Positions 1 through 11,743 of a stretch of DNA of 64,000 nucleotides are shown piece after piece. The translations under genes were made by a program, and so were the position numbers. The notes under the pieces are model-generated. The model was not told the DNA's origin. It was given only the letters and a program-made list of their open reading frames with translations, and made no database searches. The DNA lies in assembly GCF_014529535.1 (NCBI RefSeq), contig NW_023503632.1:930001-994000 (forward strand). The letters run 5' to 3'. The DNA is from Bradysia coprophila (lineage: Eukaryota; Arthropoda; Insecta; Diptera; Sciaridae). The stretch's first letter is position 1. Each line of letters opens with the position of its first letter.

Positions 1-719
1 TGTAGGACCAATTCATCGTATGAGTCAGAAAACTTGTCAGTGCAGAACTCGTTTCTTATAGAGTAAAGTTATACCCGAGGTGATAATCAAATTTTTAAGT
101 TTTTAACTTTTTTGCAAATTAGTTTGAAGTGAAAGTAGGTATTCTTTTGAAAAGCAGCCTACCGAAATCGGACGCATTTTTCAGTGGACTTTTTAATAAG
201 TACCTAGAAAGGACTTCGACCCTAGAAACCCAAAACCACTTTCAAAAAAAATTCTTCGAAGCCTGTGTGGTTGGTGAAAGGTGATAAAAAACCGAAAACT
301 TGCACTCTTCTTACAAAAATTTCTCCAGTTACACTAGCCGTAGAGGTTAGAAAGGTAATCACATGTACTATTGAGCCGAATAGGGACTTATTTAATTCAT
401 CCACACTGAAATATAAGTTTTCAGCCGAAGTCTTATATTTACTGTTCTTACAGAAATTTCTCGAGGTACACTTCTAACTTCTATTTCATCGTAGAGGCAT
501 CAAAACCACATAAGACCCTATTTGGGCCAAAAGCACATAAAATTACCTTTCCTCGAGAAATTTCAGTAAGTCTTCGGTTGAAAACTTTAACTGCACATAT
601 TTCTGTGTGGATGAATTTTAAAACCAATAAGTCCCTATTTGGCTCAATAGTACATGTGATTACCTTTCTAATGACACCCCACACGACCCTCTACGGGCTA
701 GAGGTGTGCGCCGATCTTA

Positions 720-815
720 AAATAGTCGGCGGCGGTGCGCCGACTGGTAAGGGATCGGCGGCAGCGCGCCGGGAGAAATTTAAAGTCGGCGGCGGTGCGC
801 CGATCGGCGCGCCGA
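720..815. repeat. GC-rich CGGCGGCGGTGCGCCG repeats
   Basis: Several copies of a CGGCGGCGGTGCGCCGA-like unit occur here in otherwise AT-rich DNA, and related copies in mirrored orientation lie at about 2203-2316. The two clusters sit symmetrically inside the long inverted repeats, so they probably belong to the same element. The short open frames across them look like chance. Confidence 0.6.
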
Positions 816-1039
816 TAAATTTACAAAAAATCTATACTTTCGAAAATACTGCAAAAACATTTGAAAAAGCGTGCTCAATCCTTTTTCCAAACACTGAAAT
901 CTTACTATCTTGCGATCTGAAGTATCAACCACTTATACAAGGGGAATCAACTGAGACGTATCTCACCTTTTATATTTTGAATGTAAAATCACTGACCTAT
1001 TATTTTAAAAACATCTAATTTAATGAATCCAAGAATGAT

Positions 1040-1172
1040 TAGTGAGTTTGCGTAAATGACATATAAGCTATAAGTCAACTTATAAGTTGAAAATTTTAAG
1101 TCACATCTTCATACTAGATGTTCTGCAGGTTTCTTATTTCCAACTTATAATTTAGTGTCATTTACGGAAACT
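1040..1172. repeat. MITE-like inverted repeat
   Basis: The ends TAGTGAGTTTGCGTAAATGA and its near-perfect complement face each other across about 130 bp, with TA at both edges. No coding capacity. It is nested within the larger foldback element. Confidence 0.55.
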
Positions 1173-1737
1173 CACTACTATTATCTTTCGATTTATGCAA
1201 TGACCGTTCCCGTTGCCTTTAGTCCATCTTCGATGTAGAAGTGAGATCGTAGTAGAAGGTTTTCGCAAATAAGAGATTTAGATAAACTTAAATTTATAAG
1301 TAGTAAGTGTATAGACTACGCCAAAATGATTTTTTTCCCAAAATTTTTTACATAAAGCAGCTAAAAATTGAAAATAAAGATACCCGTGTCTCGCCTTTTG
1401 ACGAAAAAATTTGAAACCGGAAAGATTTTCCACCCTATAAATTCCTGAAACATGTGATTTGCGCCATCTTCCACCCAAATTACACATAAGGTCTTAAGTT
1501 TGCCACTTTACAATTACAGTAGTATTCACCCAGTTTTGACTGATTCACTGAATTTTGTTCTCTTTCTTCTTCCTCTTATCTGCATCAACAGACTGTTCAC
1601 GTTAAGTGAGGATACAGAAAAGACAAATGCTGTTTCGACCTCGAGTATCAATGGCGGTCCCAGGCCAGCGTGATCTGACCATCCTCAGTTGTATCCATCG
1701 ATACCCTTCCCAAGACAGCAGCAATCTTTTTCTTTGG

Positions 1738-1860
1738 ACTACAATCGCTAAATCAAACTGGTGTGCATACGTTATTTTGCATCAGCTGGTCCCATTTGGA
1801 ATTGTATGTGACCTGGTGCAAAATAACGTATGCACACTAGTTCGTTTTAGCGATTGTAGT
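1738..1860. repeat. Hairpin element
   Basis: Arms of about 52 bp starting CTACAATCGCTAAA are inverted around a short loop of about 17 bp. A reading frame of 86 codons crossing it is only a by-product of the palindrome. Confidence 0.6.
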
Positions 1861-2655
1861 ATTTAAAAATTTGCATAAAACACTTGCCATCTACTGATGG
1901 AAATAGGATACGTTATAGAAAGCTACTTCGAAGATAACCGTATCGTAGCATCAGAAACAAAATCACCGTCGTACAGTGCAAGTAAGAAGAAAAACCCAAA
2001 GTTCCAACAAAAAAAAATTAACAAAAAACTCCTTTCTACGCATGTAGAAACATAGCAGCATATAGAAATCTGACTTATAAATTAAGAGAGATAAACATTT
2101 GCTAAAACCTTGTACTCAGGCACACACTTTTGTATAGATTTTTCAATTTAAGTTTATATTGCCGCCCATTAAAATGGCTGAAAGCACTAAACGTATAAAA
2201 TTTCGGCGCGACGAAAATACAATCGGCGGCGGCGTGAGCTATTATTACTCGGCGGCGGCGCGCCGAAAATTTAGCAAAAAATCGTCGGCGCACCGGCGTA
2301 AAATCGGCGGTGCACACCTCTATCTACGGCTAGTGTAACTGGAGAATTTTTTTAAGAAAAGTGCAAGTTTTCGGTTTTTTATCACTTTTCACCAGCCACA
2401 CAAGCTTCGATTTTTTTTTAAAAAGTGGTTTTTGTTTCTAGGGTCGATTACCGTTCTAGGCACATATAAAAAAGTCCACTGGAAAATGCGTCCGATTTCG
2501 GTAGTCTGCTTTTCAAAATAATCCCTCAAAGCGAACCAATTTTATTAGATTCACTAAAGTGAATAAAATCTGTAAAATTCGTTGCTTGTTGATTGTGAGA
2601 TAGTTGAATAGAAGCAAGAAATAATTGAAGTGAAAAATTTGCAAAAGCTTAGGAA

Positions 2656-5600
2656 ATGAAATACCAGATCATTGTGTTAACATTAAACATTATTTTCACA
2701 CTTTTATCCTGTGAATCGAAAAATGATGATAATCAACCACAAGATGAAATCACATCAACGAACGACTACTTGGAATTCAATCGAAAGTACATTGAAAAAG
2801 CAATCGATTATGTGCACCCAGACAATTATAACAAAACAATCAAACGCAACGGATTCGAATATTTCTTGAATGCCGACGGTTTCGTTGTTAGGCAAGACCA
2901 TGCAATAACCGCAACCAAGATTGATGGTTTGCCCCCATACGTAGACATGTTTCCGGATAAAAATTTCGATCTCGTTTATTTTGGAGAAAGCGAGGGAGAA
3001 AGTAATGGTTTATACGTCCTCAAATGCTGTGAAACAATAGCGACTAAAATCAGTGTAACAGACGGTATTGATGTTGGTTTTGGAGTAACTGATAACATTG
3101 GTAACGTTTATTTCGGCAGCGCAAGAGAAACTAAAGATGATTTGTATGTTTTAACGAAATCGGAACAAAATTTAATTAAAATTAAGGGAATCGAAGAGTC
3201 TCGTCTCGGCAGCTATACAAGTTACTACAGTATGGGGAATAGAATTGCTGTGGATTCGAAGAACAACATATACATTGGTACCTATACGCAGTACATTTAC
3301 TTTTTGGAGGCCGGTCAAACAACCGCAACCAAACTCAAAGATATTAGACGTTATGGAGGAGTTACATCAGTCGTTGTCGATAGTAAAGACAATGTGTATT
3401 TCCGTACCAATAGTGCACTCTATATTTTAAAAAATAATTCGAAAAAAATGATCAAAATTTTGGAACTGGTTGATGATTTCAATTATTATTTATCGATTGA
3501 TGCCCATGACAATTTATATTTTGCTGTCTATCATACTAATTTTGTATTAAAATCAGAAGACGTGCATGCGATACGAATGGCTTCACGTGGATTAATTGCT
3601 GCTACAAATTTTACTGTGTTTGGATATCCACAAATAAAAAACGAAATCTTATACTTCACCGCAGAATATAACGGTAAATTTCGAATTTATGCATTGAAAC
3701 CGGATGAGACTAGCTTTTCCGAAGTTTTTGCGACAGAAAGTATTGAATCATTTTTTGTCGATAATTCAAACAACATTTATTATGTCGATGAATCACATGA
3801 ATTGCCATTGATATTTGTTTTACGTAAAAATAGCAAATTTCCAATACCGATCCGAAAATTTACCGGTTCACTTCAAAAAATTGTATGCGATAAGAAAAAT
3901 AATGTGTTCTTCGGATCAAGTAACGGGTTACACGTATTAATAGATGGCGAAGTGACACCATTTAAACTCAGGGCTACCGAAAGTCTAATAAATTCAATTG
4001 TGGTTGATGCGAATGATAATGTGTATTTCGCGACAGACTATGATGGAGCTTTCGTTTTAAAATCCGGTGAATTCGAAGCTGTTAAAATTGACGGTATCAA
4101 TACCATGTATGGTAATTATATAATGGTTTATCGAGACCGACAGTACGATGTTATATACTTCCAAAGTGGCGGTGCACTGTATACAATTACTGGAGGTGAA
4201 CCTTTAATCAAGAAAATATATGAAGGTTACAGTGTTTATGACCTATATTTAACAAATAGTATGAACGAAACTTATTTTGTGCCAACAGACTATGTGCCAA
4301 CAACTATATTTGTCGTAAAGTCAAATGATACTGAAACAACGTCAGTAATTGAAGTTGGACACGAAGTGTCATACTTAAATTCAGATAGCCTTAATAATTT
4401 GTACTTCATAGCAAACAATCAATTACTTATGCTAGTATCTGGTCAAGTGACACCGATCATAATTGCAAAAAATCAGTCACTATCTAAACTGCATGTTGAC
4501 CGTAGTGACAATGTTTATTTTACGGCAGATGGCGACCTATTTGTTTTAAGATCAGGTGAAATTGAACCGAGAAAAATTAAGAATATTTTCGGCGCATTCA
4601 AATACTTCGTTCAACACGATTATTTCGCTGAAAACAACGACAATGTTTTCTTCCTTACTGTTGACAATAGTCAAAAGTCCGAAGTAGATAATTTATTCCT
4701 AATTCGGTATAAATTGCAAATTGACACCGTATTTAAGAACCGATATTTGGGTGAAATAGACAATAACGAGGATGAGACAATTTTTAATATTCTAAATTAC
4801 TTGAATGTTCAGGACAATTTTTTACTGAATAAGAGCAAGAATAAAGTGGTTAATAAAACGCCGACATCGGCCACAGTTTTGGCAATCAAAGGGAAGTTTA
4901 ATGGTAGTTTGAATGTAACTTATACGATCAAAAGCAAATCCAATGACGATGTTAGTAATTTTAGACTAACAGAATTATTCGAGAAAGCCATATTTTTCGA
5001 TTTTACGCACAAGAATTTGTTTAATTTTCAAAAAACGAACGATATTGGAAATATATCCGTTTCAACGGAGAATTTACAATATCTTTCGGTTGAAGTTACA
5101 ACTAATTCGGAAACACTTTCATCGGTTGAATTCAAAAACATTTGCTTTAATAAAAAACGTGTCGCCAATACATCCCCGCTACCACAAACTATCAAAGTTC
5201 CCCAATGTAATTACCAAACAAAAGAACTGATTTCGTTTCAAATTACCACCGGACTGAATAAAACTAACGAAAACATAGATGAACCCGTCGTAGCTTCTTC
5301 CGTTTTGCGTTCGGATGACGAAAATGTTTTATTGAATTTCTTCAATGTTAACAGTAACAATGAAAATAAACCGACGGCTATACTATCCGGTGAATTCAAT
5401 TTATCTAATTTAAATGAGCATAGTCGCGAAATCGATTTGCTTCCTTTCCAAGAAGATGAACAAGAAATTATTGTTCCACCAAAGCAACGCATTTTGGTCA
5501 ACTACTCAGTTCGAACATTCATCTTAGAAAGCAATTTGAATTTGAGGCAAAAAATTACAGGGATACTCATAGCTAAAATAGCTTCGTTACAATCGGATGA

Positions 5601-5775
5601 AATAGTTCAAATTACCGTTTACGATGCAATGCAAACGTTGAAGAAATATAACCTTCTGCCAAGAGAGATATCAATTAATCAAGATGGCAAAAGCATAAGT
5701 TTCAATGGGAAGGCAAAGTTAATCATTAAACGAGAGAGTACTCCGAAAATAATAAGAAATTTCTTCGTCATATGA
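2656..5775 (+). CDS. Intronless secreted beta-propeller protein with possible aerolysin-like C-terminus
   Basis: A 1039-residue open frame without introns. Residues 1-19 form a hydrophobic leader ending in LLSC, which serves as a signal peptide and also resembles a bacterial lipobox. From about residue 90 to 690 there are at least nine repeats of the pattern V-D-x-x-x-N-V-Y-F-x-T/S followed 8-12 residues later by L-Y-V-L-K-x-G, spaced about 40-50 residues, which predicts beta-propeller blades of the NHL or two-component-regulator type. Residues about 720-1039 are beta-rich and non-repetitive; the segment with IIVPPKQRILVNYSV near residue 945 resembles the strand pattern of aerolysin/ETX-MTX2-type pore-forming proteins. 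That last assignment is weak. The ATG at 2656 is chosen because the leader starts directly there. Function is unknown; a secreted binding or defence protein is an inference. The lack of introns and the lipobox-like leader hint at bacterial ancestry. Confidence 0.7.
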   Translation: MKYQIIVLTLNIIFTLLSCESKNDDNQPQDEITSTNDYLEFNRKYIEKAIDYVHPDNYNKTIKRNGFEYFLNADGFVVRQDHAITATKIDGLPPYVDMFPDKNFDLVYFGESEGESNGLYVLKCCETIATKISVTDGIDVGFGVTDNIGNVYFGSARETKDDLYVLTKSEQNLIKIKGIEESRLGSYTSYYSMGNRIAVDSKNNIYIGTYTQYIYFLEAGQTTATKLKDIRRYGGVTSVVVDSKDNVYFRTNSALYILKNNSKKMIKILELVDDFNYYLSIDAHDNLYFAVYHTNFVLKSEDVHAIRMASRGLIAATNFTVFGYPQIKNEILYFTAEYNGKFRIYALKPDETSFSEVFATESIESFFVDNSNNIYYVDESHELPLIFVLRKNSKFPIPIRKFTGSLQKIVCDKKNNVFFGSSNGLHVLIDGEVTPFKLRATESLINSIVVDANDNVYFATDYDGAFVLKSGEFEAVKIDGINTMYGNYIMVYRDRQYDVIYFQSGGALYTITGGEPLIKKIYEGYSVYDLYLTNSMNETYFVPTDYVPTTIFVVKSNDTETTSVIEVGHEVSYLNSDSLNNLYFIANNQLLMLVSGQVTPIIIAKNQSLSKLHVDRSDNVYFTADGDLFVLRSGEIEPRKIKNIFGAFKYFVQHDYFAENNDNVFFLTVDNSQKSEVDNLFLIRYKLQIDTVFKNRYLGEIDNNEDETIFNILNYLNVQDNFLLNKSKNKVVNKTPTSATVLAIKGKFNGSLNVTYTIKSKSNDDVSNFRLTELFEKAIFFDFTHKNLFNFQKTNDIGNISVSTENLQYLSVEVTTNSETLSSVEFKNICFNKKRVANTSPLPQTIKVPQCNYQTKELISFQITTGLNKTNENIDEPVVASSVLRSDDENVLLNFFNVNSNNENKPTAILSGEFNLSNLNEHSREIDLLPFQEDEQEIIVPPKQRILVNYSVRTFILESNLNLRQKITGILIAKIASLQSDEIVQITVYDAMQTLKKYNLLPREISINQDGKSISFNGKAKLIIKRESTPKIIRNFFVI

Positions 5776-5807
5776 TTGATCGACAATGGTAAACTAACTA
5801 AAATTCA

Positions 5808-5925
5808 TTACATAACTCGGGATAAAAGTTAAAAAGTCTCGTTTTCATGTGTTTATTGACCTCGGCTTCGTCTCGGACCAACAAAATTCACACGAAAACT
5901 CTACTTTTTATCCCTTGTTATGTAA
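5808..5925. repeat. Hairpin MITE with central CTCGGCTTCG motif
   Basis: TTACATAACTCGGGATAAAAG-like ends are inverted at 5808 and 5925. The centre carries GACCTCGGCTTCGTCTCGG, a motif that recurs in hairpins near 14886 and, as its complement, near 16335. Confidence 0.55.
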
Positions 5926-6164
5926 ATAACTTTTTTTTTCCAAATGTCACTGTAATTTCTAAGGTCTGAGCACAGCACTGCTACTAGCACGAACATAGAA
6001 AATATTCAGAGGCTGATGAAATCACAGTAGGCACTGCGTTTCTGTTATACAGATAGATGACTTGCCTAAGCGGTAGCTCGTATCAATAAAGCCTCCAAAT
6101 TTGACACATGCCAATTGAGTGTTCATGCTAGTAGCAGTGCTGTGGTCTGAGTGAAATAATAGTA

Positions 6165-7055
6165 ATTTTTGATATCAGAGAATATTGCCAGCGTTATGCA
6201 CTCGTACAAAACACGAGTGAAACGAGTGTATGTGTAATATACAAGAAAGTATTACGCGTGCAATATTCCCCGGTAACATTTATTCTTTTATTGGCGGAAA
6301 CGACCAACTTATCGACATATTAATGTAGGCTTATGAGCTCTAGGTAATTAATAATGACGTCACGCATAGCGCACATTATGGCAGAATTAATGTTCGGTAT
6401 AATACTCCGAAAAACAGTGTTTAATGTCGATAATGTCAATTTAAGGTACCGGTGAATATACCGAGAATTAATACTCTTCTGTATATTGCACAAACACTAG
6501 TGTAACGAGTGTACGTGTAATATACAGAAGTATTAGTGCGTGGTATATTCACTGGTACCTTATAATGTTTTATTGCATTGCGGTGAATATATCGACATTT
6601 GAAACTGTTTTTCGGAGTATTATACCAAACATTATTTCTCTCAATTATTCCATTGATATGACGTCGTTATTACTGATCTAGGTAAATATATCCTACATTA
6701 ATATGTCGATAAGTTGGTCGTTTCCGCAATACAATAATAGTATATTATGATACCAGAGAATATTTCACGCGTAATACTTTCTTGTATATTACAAAAATAC
6801 TCGTTGCACTCGTATTTTGTGTAATATACACGAGTGTATAACGCTGAAAATATTCTCCAGTATCATAATATACTATTATTGTATTGCGGAAACGATCAAC
6901 TTATCGATATATTAATGTAGGATATATTTACATAGATAAATAATAATGACGTCATATCAATGGAATAATTGAGAAAAATACTGTTCGGTATAATACTCCG
7001 AAAAACAGTGTTTAATGTCGATATATACACCGCAATGCAATAAAATGATATTAAA
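6165..7055. repeat. Nested inverted repeats
   Basis: A block reading CGGAAACGACCAACTTATCG appears near 6296, as its complement near 6705 and again directly near 6890. Blocks around GATACCAGAGAATATT and GGTATAATACTCCGAAAAAC are likewise present several times in both orientations. It looks like one foldback element inserted into, or rearranged with, another of the same family. No gene is visible between 5926 and 7357. Confidence 0.55.
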
Positions 7056-7357
7056 AACAATCTTCACTGTTAATTTTATTTTATGTTGACCAGTTGAACT
7101 CAGCCGATAAAGATCGAAGATATAACTGGATTCGGTTTTGATGTGCTTTGATACCGACGTTACAATAGTTCTACTTTTTTTTGGATTGGATATCCCATTG
7201 GCTCGTAACAGTTGCTCGACCCTATTAATACGAAGGTTTCTGGTGGCTCAAGGTATGACTAACCAAAAATAGGTAGATTACACCAGAATTTATCCAAAAT
7301 AGACAGATTTTCGTAAATCTGTCTATTTTTGGTGAACCATACCTAGAGCTGAGCTGA

Positions 7358-9273
7358 GAAAAAACCTTCTTCTTCTTCTTCTTTTTCAGCCTGTTTCTAT
7401 CCACTGCTGGATGTAGGCCTCTCCAACTTCTTTCCATTTCGTACGATCCATTGCCATTTGCTGCCAGTTTGTACCTGCAATATTCTTAATTCCGTTTGTC
7501 CATCTCTCTGGTGGTCTACCTATAGCTCGTCTTTTATATGGTCGCCAGTTCATGATCTTTTTGGTCCAACGTTCGTCTGTCCTTCTTGCAATATGTCCCG
7601 CCCAGCTCCATTTCAGAGATGCTATTCTTTCCATGACATCAACGACCCTGGTTTGTTGTCGAATCCATTGATTCGTCATTCTGTCTCTGAGTGTTATTCC
7701 AAGCATACTCCGTTCCATGGCTCTTTGTGTCACTCTCAATTTTTCTTCGGATGCTTTCGTTAAAGTTAACGTTTCCGCTCCATAAGTGAGCACTGGAAGG
7801 ACACAAGTGTCGAAAACTTTGCGTTTCAGACTATTATTCATTTTGCTTTTGAAAATTAGTCTGAGTTTTCCGAACGCTGCCCATGCAAGACCAATCCTAC
7901 GTCTTATTTCTGCAGTTTGGTTGTCCAGACCTAACTTCAGCTTATGTCCTAGATATACGTAGCTGTCGACTCGTTCAATGACAGTGTCACCAATTTTGAT
8001 TTCTCTATCGTCCCCGATGTTGGTCATGACTTTTGTTTTCGATAAGTTCATCTTGAGGCCAACTTTGTTTGCCTCTTCACTTAACTGTTGTAGCATAAGC
8101 TGAGCCTGACCTAGATTCGCTGCTATCGGTACAATGTCATCAGCGAAGCGGAGATTGCTCAGGTACTCTCCATTTATCTTTATTCCCATTTTACTCCAGT
8201 TTAACTTCCTAAAAACACTCTGCAGAATCGCCGTGAATAATTTCGGTGAAATGGTGTCACCCTGCCTTACACCTCGGCCAATTCTGAATTTCTCCGTGCT
8301 CTTATGAAGTTTTATACATGAAGTAGCATTTTTGTACACATATCGAATTGTGTTGGAGTACCTTGAGTCTACTCTACATTCGTCTAATGCGTCCAATATC
8401 GACCATGTTTCCACTGAATCGAAAGCTTTTTCGAAGTCTATGAATAGCAAGACTATGTCGATGTTGTATTCACGACACTTCTCAATAAGCGTTCTCATCA
8501 CTTGCAAATGGTCGTTTGTGCTGAAACCAGATCTGAAAGCAGCTTGTTCAACAGGTTGGTAGAAGTCGAACTTGTTAGTGTTCCTCTTCGTAATGATTTT
8601 CATAAACAACTTGTAGAGTGTTGACAATAGGCTTATGGGTCGGTAATTTTCCAGCTTTGTTATGTCTCCTTTTTTATGCAGCAATGTAATTACCGCATTT
8701 TCCCAAGCTTCTGGTACTTCTTCCCATTGGAGACATTGATTAAACAAAGCCGTGATTGCCTTTAATAAGGAGTCTCCACCTAGTTTAATGGCTTCCACTG
8801 GAACACCATCTTCTCCTGGAGACTTTTTGTTTTTCATCTCGGCTACTGCGGCCTTGACTTCATCAACAGTTATGTCGGGCATATCATCCGATCCCACGTT
8901 TCTTATTATTGGTCTATCTTCGGTTTCTTCCGTTGGACTCTGTCTTGCTGAAGAAAACAAATTCTCATAAAATTCTGTTGCAATATTTAATATCGCATTT
9001 CGATCCGTTTGGATCGTTCCTGTTTTGTCTCGTAATTTGAAGATTTCTTTTTTGGCGTTTGTCATTTTTCTCCGTAGGACTTTCATATTGCAGTTAGCTT
9101 CAATTATGTTTTGAGCCAATTGGACATTATATTTTCTTTCATCTGATCTCCTTGCTTTGTTGATACTTTTAGACAAGTTCCGGTATTCCACCGAATCTCG
9201 TCCTCCGTTTTTTACCAACTCTGCTCTGCTTGCGATCAGGTCTAATGTTTCTCTGCTGAGTTTTGAAAAAACC
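7358..9273 (-). mobile_element. RTE-like non-LTR retrotransposon, 5'-truncated, copy 1
   Basis: The element runs from 9264 down to 7367 on the minus strand and ends in a (GAA)n tail at 7367-7384. It is flanked by the 9-bp direct repeat GAAAAAACC (7358-7366 and 9265-9273), a clear target-site duplication. The reverse transcriptase frame is intact but the upstream endonuclease is missing, so this is a dead-on-arrival copy. It is nearly identical to copy 3 and close to copy 2, which implies recent activity. Confidence 0.92.
7386..9264 (-). pseudogene. Reverse transcriptase of RTE-like retrotransposon (endonuclease lost)
   Basis: About 625 residues are open to the TGA at the 3' end; the frame also runs a few codons into flanking DNA. 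Reverse-transcriptase landmarks occur in order: the KKSPGEDGVP region near residue 150, NYRPISLLSTLYKLFMKII near 215, FIDFEKAFDSVE near 285, GVRQGDTISP near 340 and the catalytic FADDI near 380. The C-terminal GHIARRTDERW and GRPPERWT blocks are typical of arthropod RTE-type elements often annotated as endonuclease-reverse transcriptase. The N-terminal APE-type endonuclease is absent because of 5' truncation, so the copy cannot move by itself. Confidence 0.9.
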
Positions 9274-9419
9274 ACTTAGAAAAAAGTCAATTTTTCATAC
9301 AAAAATCACATTATCTATGACAGGTAATGCTGTTTTTGTATGAGAAATTACATTATCTGGGGAGAGATTATCTGTCACAGGTAATAATCTGAAAACTTTT
9401 TTGTCAGTGTTTGATCTCT

Positions 9420-9684
9420 TAGTTTGTATGGAACGTCCGTAACGCAGTGGTATTACACCAACCTCAAAAGCTGAATGTATATGACAATTTTGGAGGCCCC
9501 TTATTTAAAAAATTCTGTTCTATTGCCTGTTCTTGGAGTCCGTTGTGCAGAAAGAAGCAACAGATATGAATTCATTAACTGTTAAAAGGGTCGTTTTAAC
9601 GCACTCCAAGCACAGACAAAAGAACAGAATTTAGATAAGATGTTTGTATAAGCCATTGCGTTACGGACGCTCCATACAAATTAA
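9420..9684. repeat. MITE-like inverted repeat
   Basis: TTTGTATGGAACGTCCGTAA at 9423 is inverted at about 9664-9683 with one or two changes. The interior has no coding potential. The rest of 9274-10058 contains a block near 9700-9840 that is shared with the Vps51 intron near 38790-39190, so it is also repeat-derived. Confidence 0.55.
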
Positions 9685-10058
9685 GAGGGCTTTCTTATGA
9701 ACTGGCCTGCTGTTACCTTAAACATCGACATAATTCAGAAAGGAACCAGAAAATCTTCTGAATTCACTGCAGTTCCTTAGACCTAGGATGTGGTGGACGA
9801 CAGTGGACCATGACGATGTCATTTATTTTTAGGGTCTGACCTCTGGTGACTTCAAACTTCTAGCACAAAGAAGTAGGAGAAACTCCAGGATTCGATATTA
9901 TGAGTCGACGAGTCACTCCACAAACAGTTACAAAAAGAATTTTATCGAGGAACTGGACCAATAAAATAGTTATGTCAAACGAAAAAGCTTTCGTAAAAGT
10001 GATCTGTAATTTACTCGTCTTATCTGACTAATAACACTACTCTCATGCAATGATCCGT

Positions 10059-11743
10059 TCAATTCAATTTAACAAAAGTTTCATCGTCAACGATTCGGAA
10101 AATGTCCTTCCGAAAATTCACCAGATCGTCCAAAAATCGTTGACTACTTTCATTGTGCAGTTTTGTCATTACCGGTTTCAAATTATCGATTCGGGCCGTA
10201 CGAGACAGGTCATCGTAGTATTTATCCTGATCAGTGCCCATCATATGGGCCTGTCTCCTTTTGAAACCCTTTTCTAAGCGCAATCGCATGTCCTCTTCCA
10301 TATCTTCAATCATTTCCACTTTGGTTGGCATTTGTTGCTGTCCGGTAATAAATTTCAAACAAAACCGCACCTTTGACCGATAGAAAATTAGGAAAGACGT
10401 TCAGGGCGGATACTGGATAGACAAACCTGCAAATCGGACATCTGCGATGCACACACATAGTATGGTAATCCAATCAAAGCCATTGTGGGTCGATTGATGT
10501 TCATGCAATGCTTGTACAGTGGCCGAACGTAATTATCATCAACGGAAATGCCACAGTCTACGCTCAGAAAGGGAAACGTGTACTTGTAGCCTACAGTTAT
10601 AAAAAGTAAAATTACTGAGACAGTTCACTTCCCTCATCATACCTAATCTAAGGTACCGGTACAGTAGAATATTACAGAATAATTTCGATGGCTACCATCG
10701 ACGAATTGGACACCGGTTTCAGTCAGACATTTAACATCTGGTTTGAGATCTACATTGTCTGGAAACTTGGTTAATGGTGCAGTTTTGTGATGGTGACTGA
10801 GTGTAACTCTGATGGCTACCTTTGATATTTCGTTCGCCAAATCCATGCCGCTGTATCAAGGTTTCGAAATTTATTATTTTTTTAAATTTTGATCATAATA
10901 AAAGAATTTACTTACGATGGTCCTGCGCCAATGACTAGAACCGTTTCACCTAAAACGTTTCTTCGAATTGGATCACAGATTTTGAAACCTAAAATGCATT
11001 AAAGTCTTTTACCTTTAAACGGTTCAGGACATCGATAATCATGGCTGTGAATTTGTTGCCCTTTGAATAGTTTTCTATCCGGATAAGTGGGAATCGATGG
11101 AGTGTTGTAGTGACCATTACAAACGAAAATTGCATCGAACATTTCCGTATCGATTCGATCGTTCGGTAGATCTTTCACAATTACCTATAAGTTGTTGATA
11201 CAGTCAGAGGCAGTGAATTTTCAGCATGAATTTGCTTCAGCTTGTTTGTGTGGATCAGCTGAAGCAAATTAATTTGAAAGCAACAAATATTCGCTGCCTC
11301 TTTACCTCCCATTGTGTTTCGCCAATCGGTCGTACCCTTACAACATAATGTTCGAATTTTATGTGCTCTTTCAAACGAAACTCCTCGGCGTAAAGATCGA
11401 GAAACGCTAACATCTCTTCGGCAGATATGTACGACTTGTCCTGCTTCGGTATCGGGAAGTCGGGATATCCCATGATTTCTTTCGGTAAATTGGTGCTGTT
11501 CGAAAAAAGTTTCGGATTCGCAGAAATGGAAATCGTCTTTCCAATCACTACTTACTGTAATCCCTTATACATGCTGGAGTGAACGTCTAAACCATATTCA
11601 TCACTACCAATATTGTCAGTGTACACCCACGTCCCACCAACTGTCCGTGCTTGGTCATACACTGTAACTGTGTATCCTTGAGCTAGTGTGTGTTTAGCGG
11701 CACATATTCCTGCCGTTCCTGCTCCGATTACGGCTACTTTCAT
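10059..11743 (-). CDS. Flavin-containing monooxygenase (FMO-like), copy 1
   Basis: Seven exons are read on the minus strand: 11743-11556, 11495-11306, 11184-11013, 10949-10916, 10850-10657, 10590-10427 and 10370-10059, giving 417 residues. They encode an FAD- and NADPH-dependent N/S-oxygenase of the flavin monooxygenase family, acting on soft nucleophiles. The FAD-binding GAGTAG lies at the N-terminus, the FMO signature is FKGQQIHSHDY, and the NADPH-binding GAGPSG lies in the fourth exon. The length matches short insect FMOs, which lack the vertebrate C-terminal membrane helix. The ATG at 11743 gives a normal N-terminus (MKVAVIGAG); a probable 5'UTR intron with GTAAGT starts at 11788. An alternative acceptor at 10988 would add 13 residues before the NADPH motif and is less likely because copy 2 lacks them. 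Intron 2 contains a degenerate MITE. The substrate is unknown. Confidence 0.88.
11201..11300. repeat. MITE fragment in FMO copy 1 intron 2
   Basis: CAGTCAGAGGCAGTGAATTT and the following ATGAATTTGCTTCAGCTT match the terminus of the complete element at 17872-18096. The complementary end lies just before the splice donor. It fills almost the whole intron. Confidence 0.55.

Larger units (their letters stand above)
141..2522. mobile_element. Foldback-type element with long terminal inverted repeats
   Basis: Sequence at about 141-345 recurs as its reverse complement at about 2318-2522, with small indels; both arms hold the block GATAAAAAACCGAAAACTTG or its complement. Inside are a second inverted pair (about 346-405 against 605-672), a small inverted-repeat element at 1040-1172, a hairpin at 1738-1860 and GC-rich repeats next to the inner edges. 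No transposase-like reading frame is visible, so this looks like a non-autonomous element or a nest of several. It ends about 130 bp before the start of the propeller gene. Confidence 0.6.

Noticed and set aside
7458-7763. Plus-strand frame of 101 codons (repeated at 35101-35460 and on the minus strand at 55247-55552)
   Set aside because: Antisense shadow of the reverse transcriptase C-terminus in each RTE copy.
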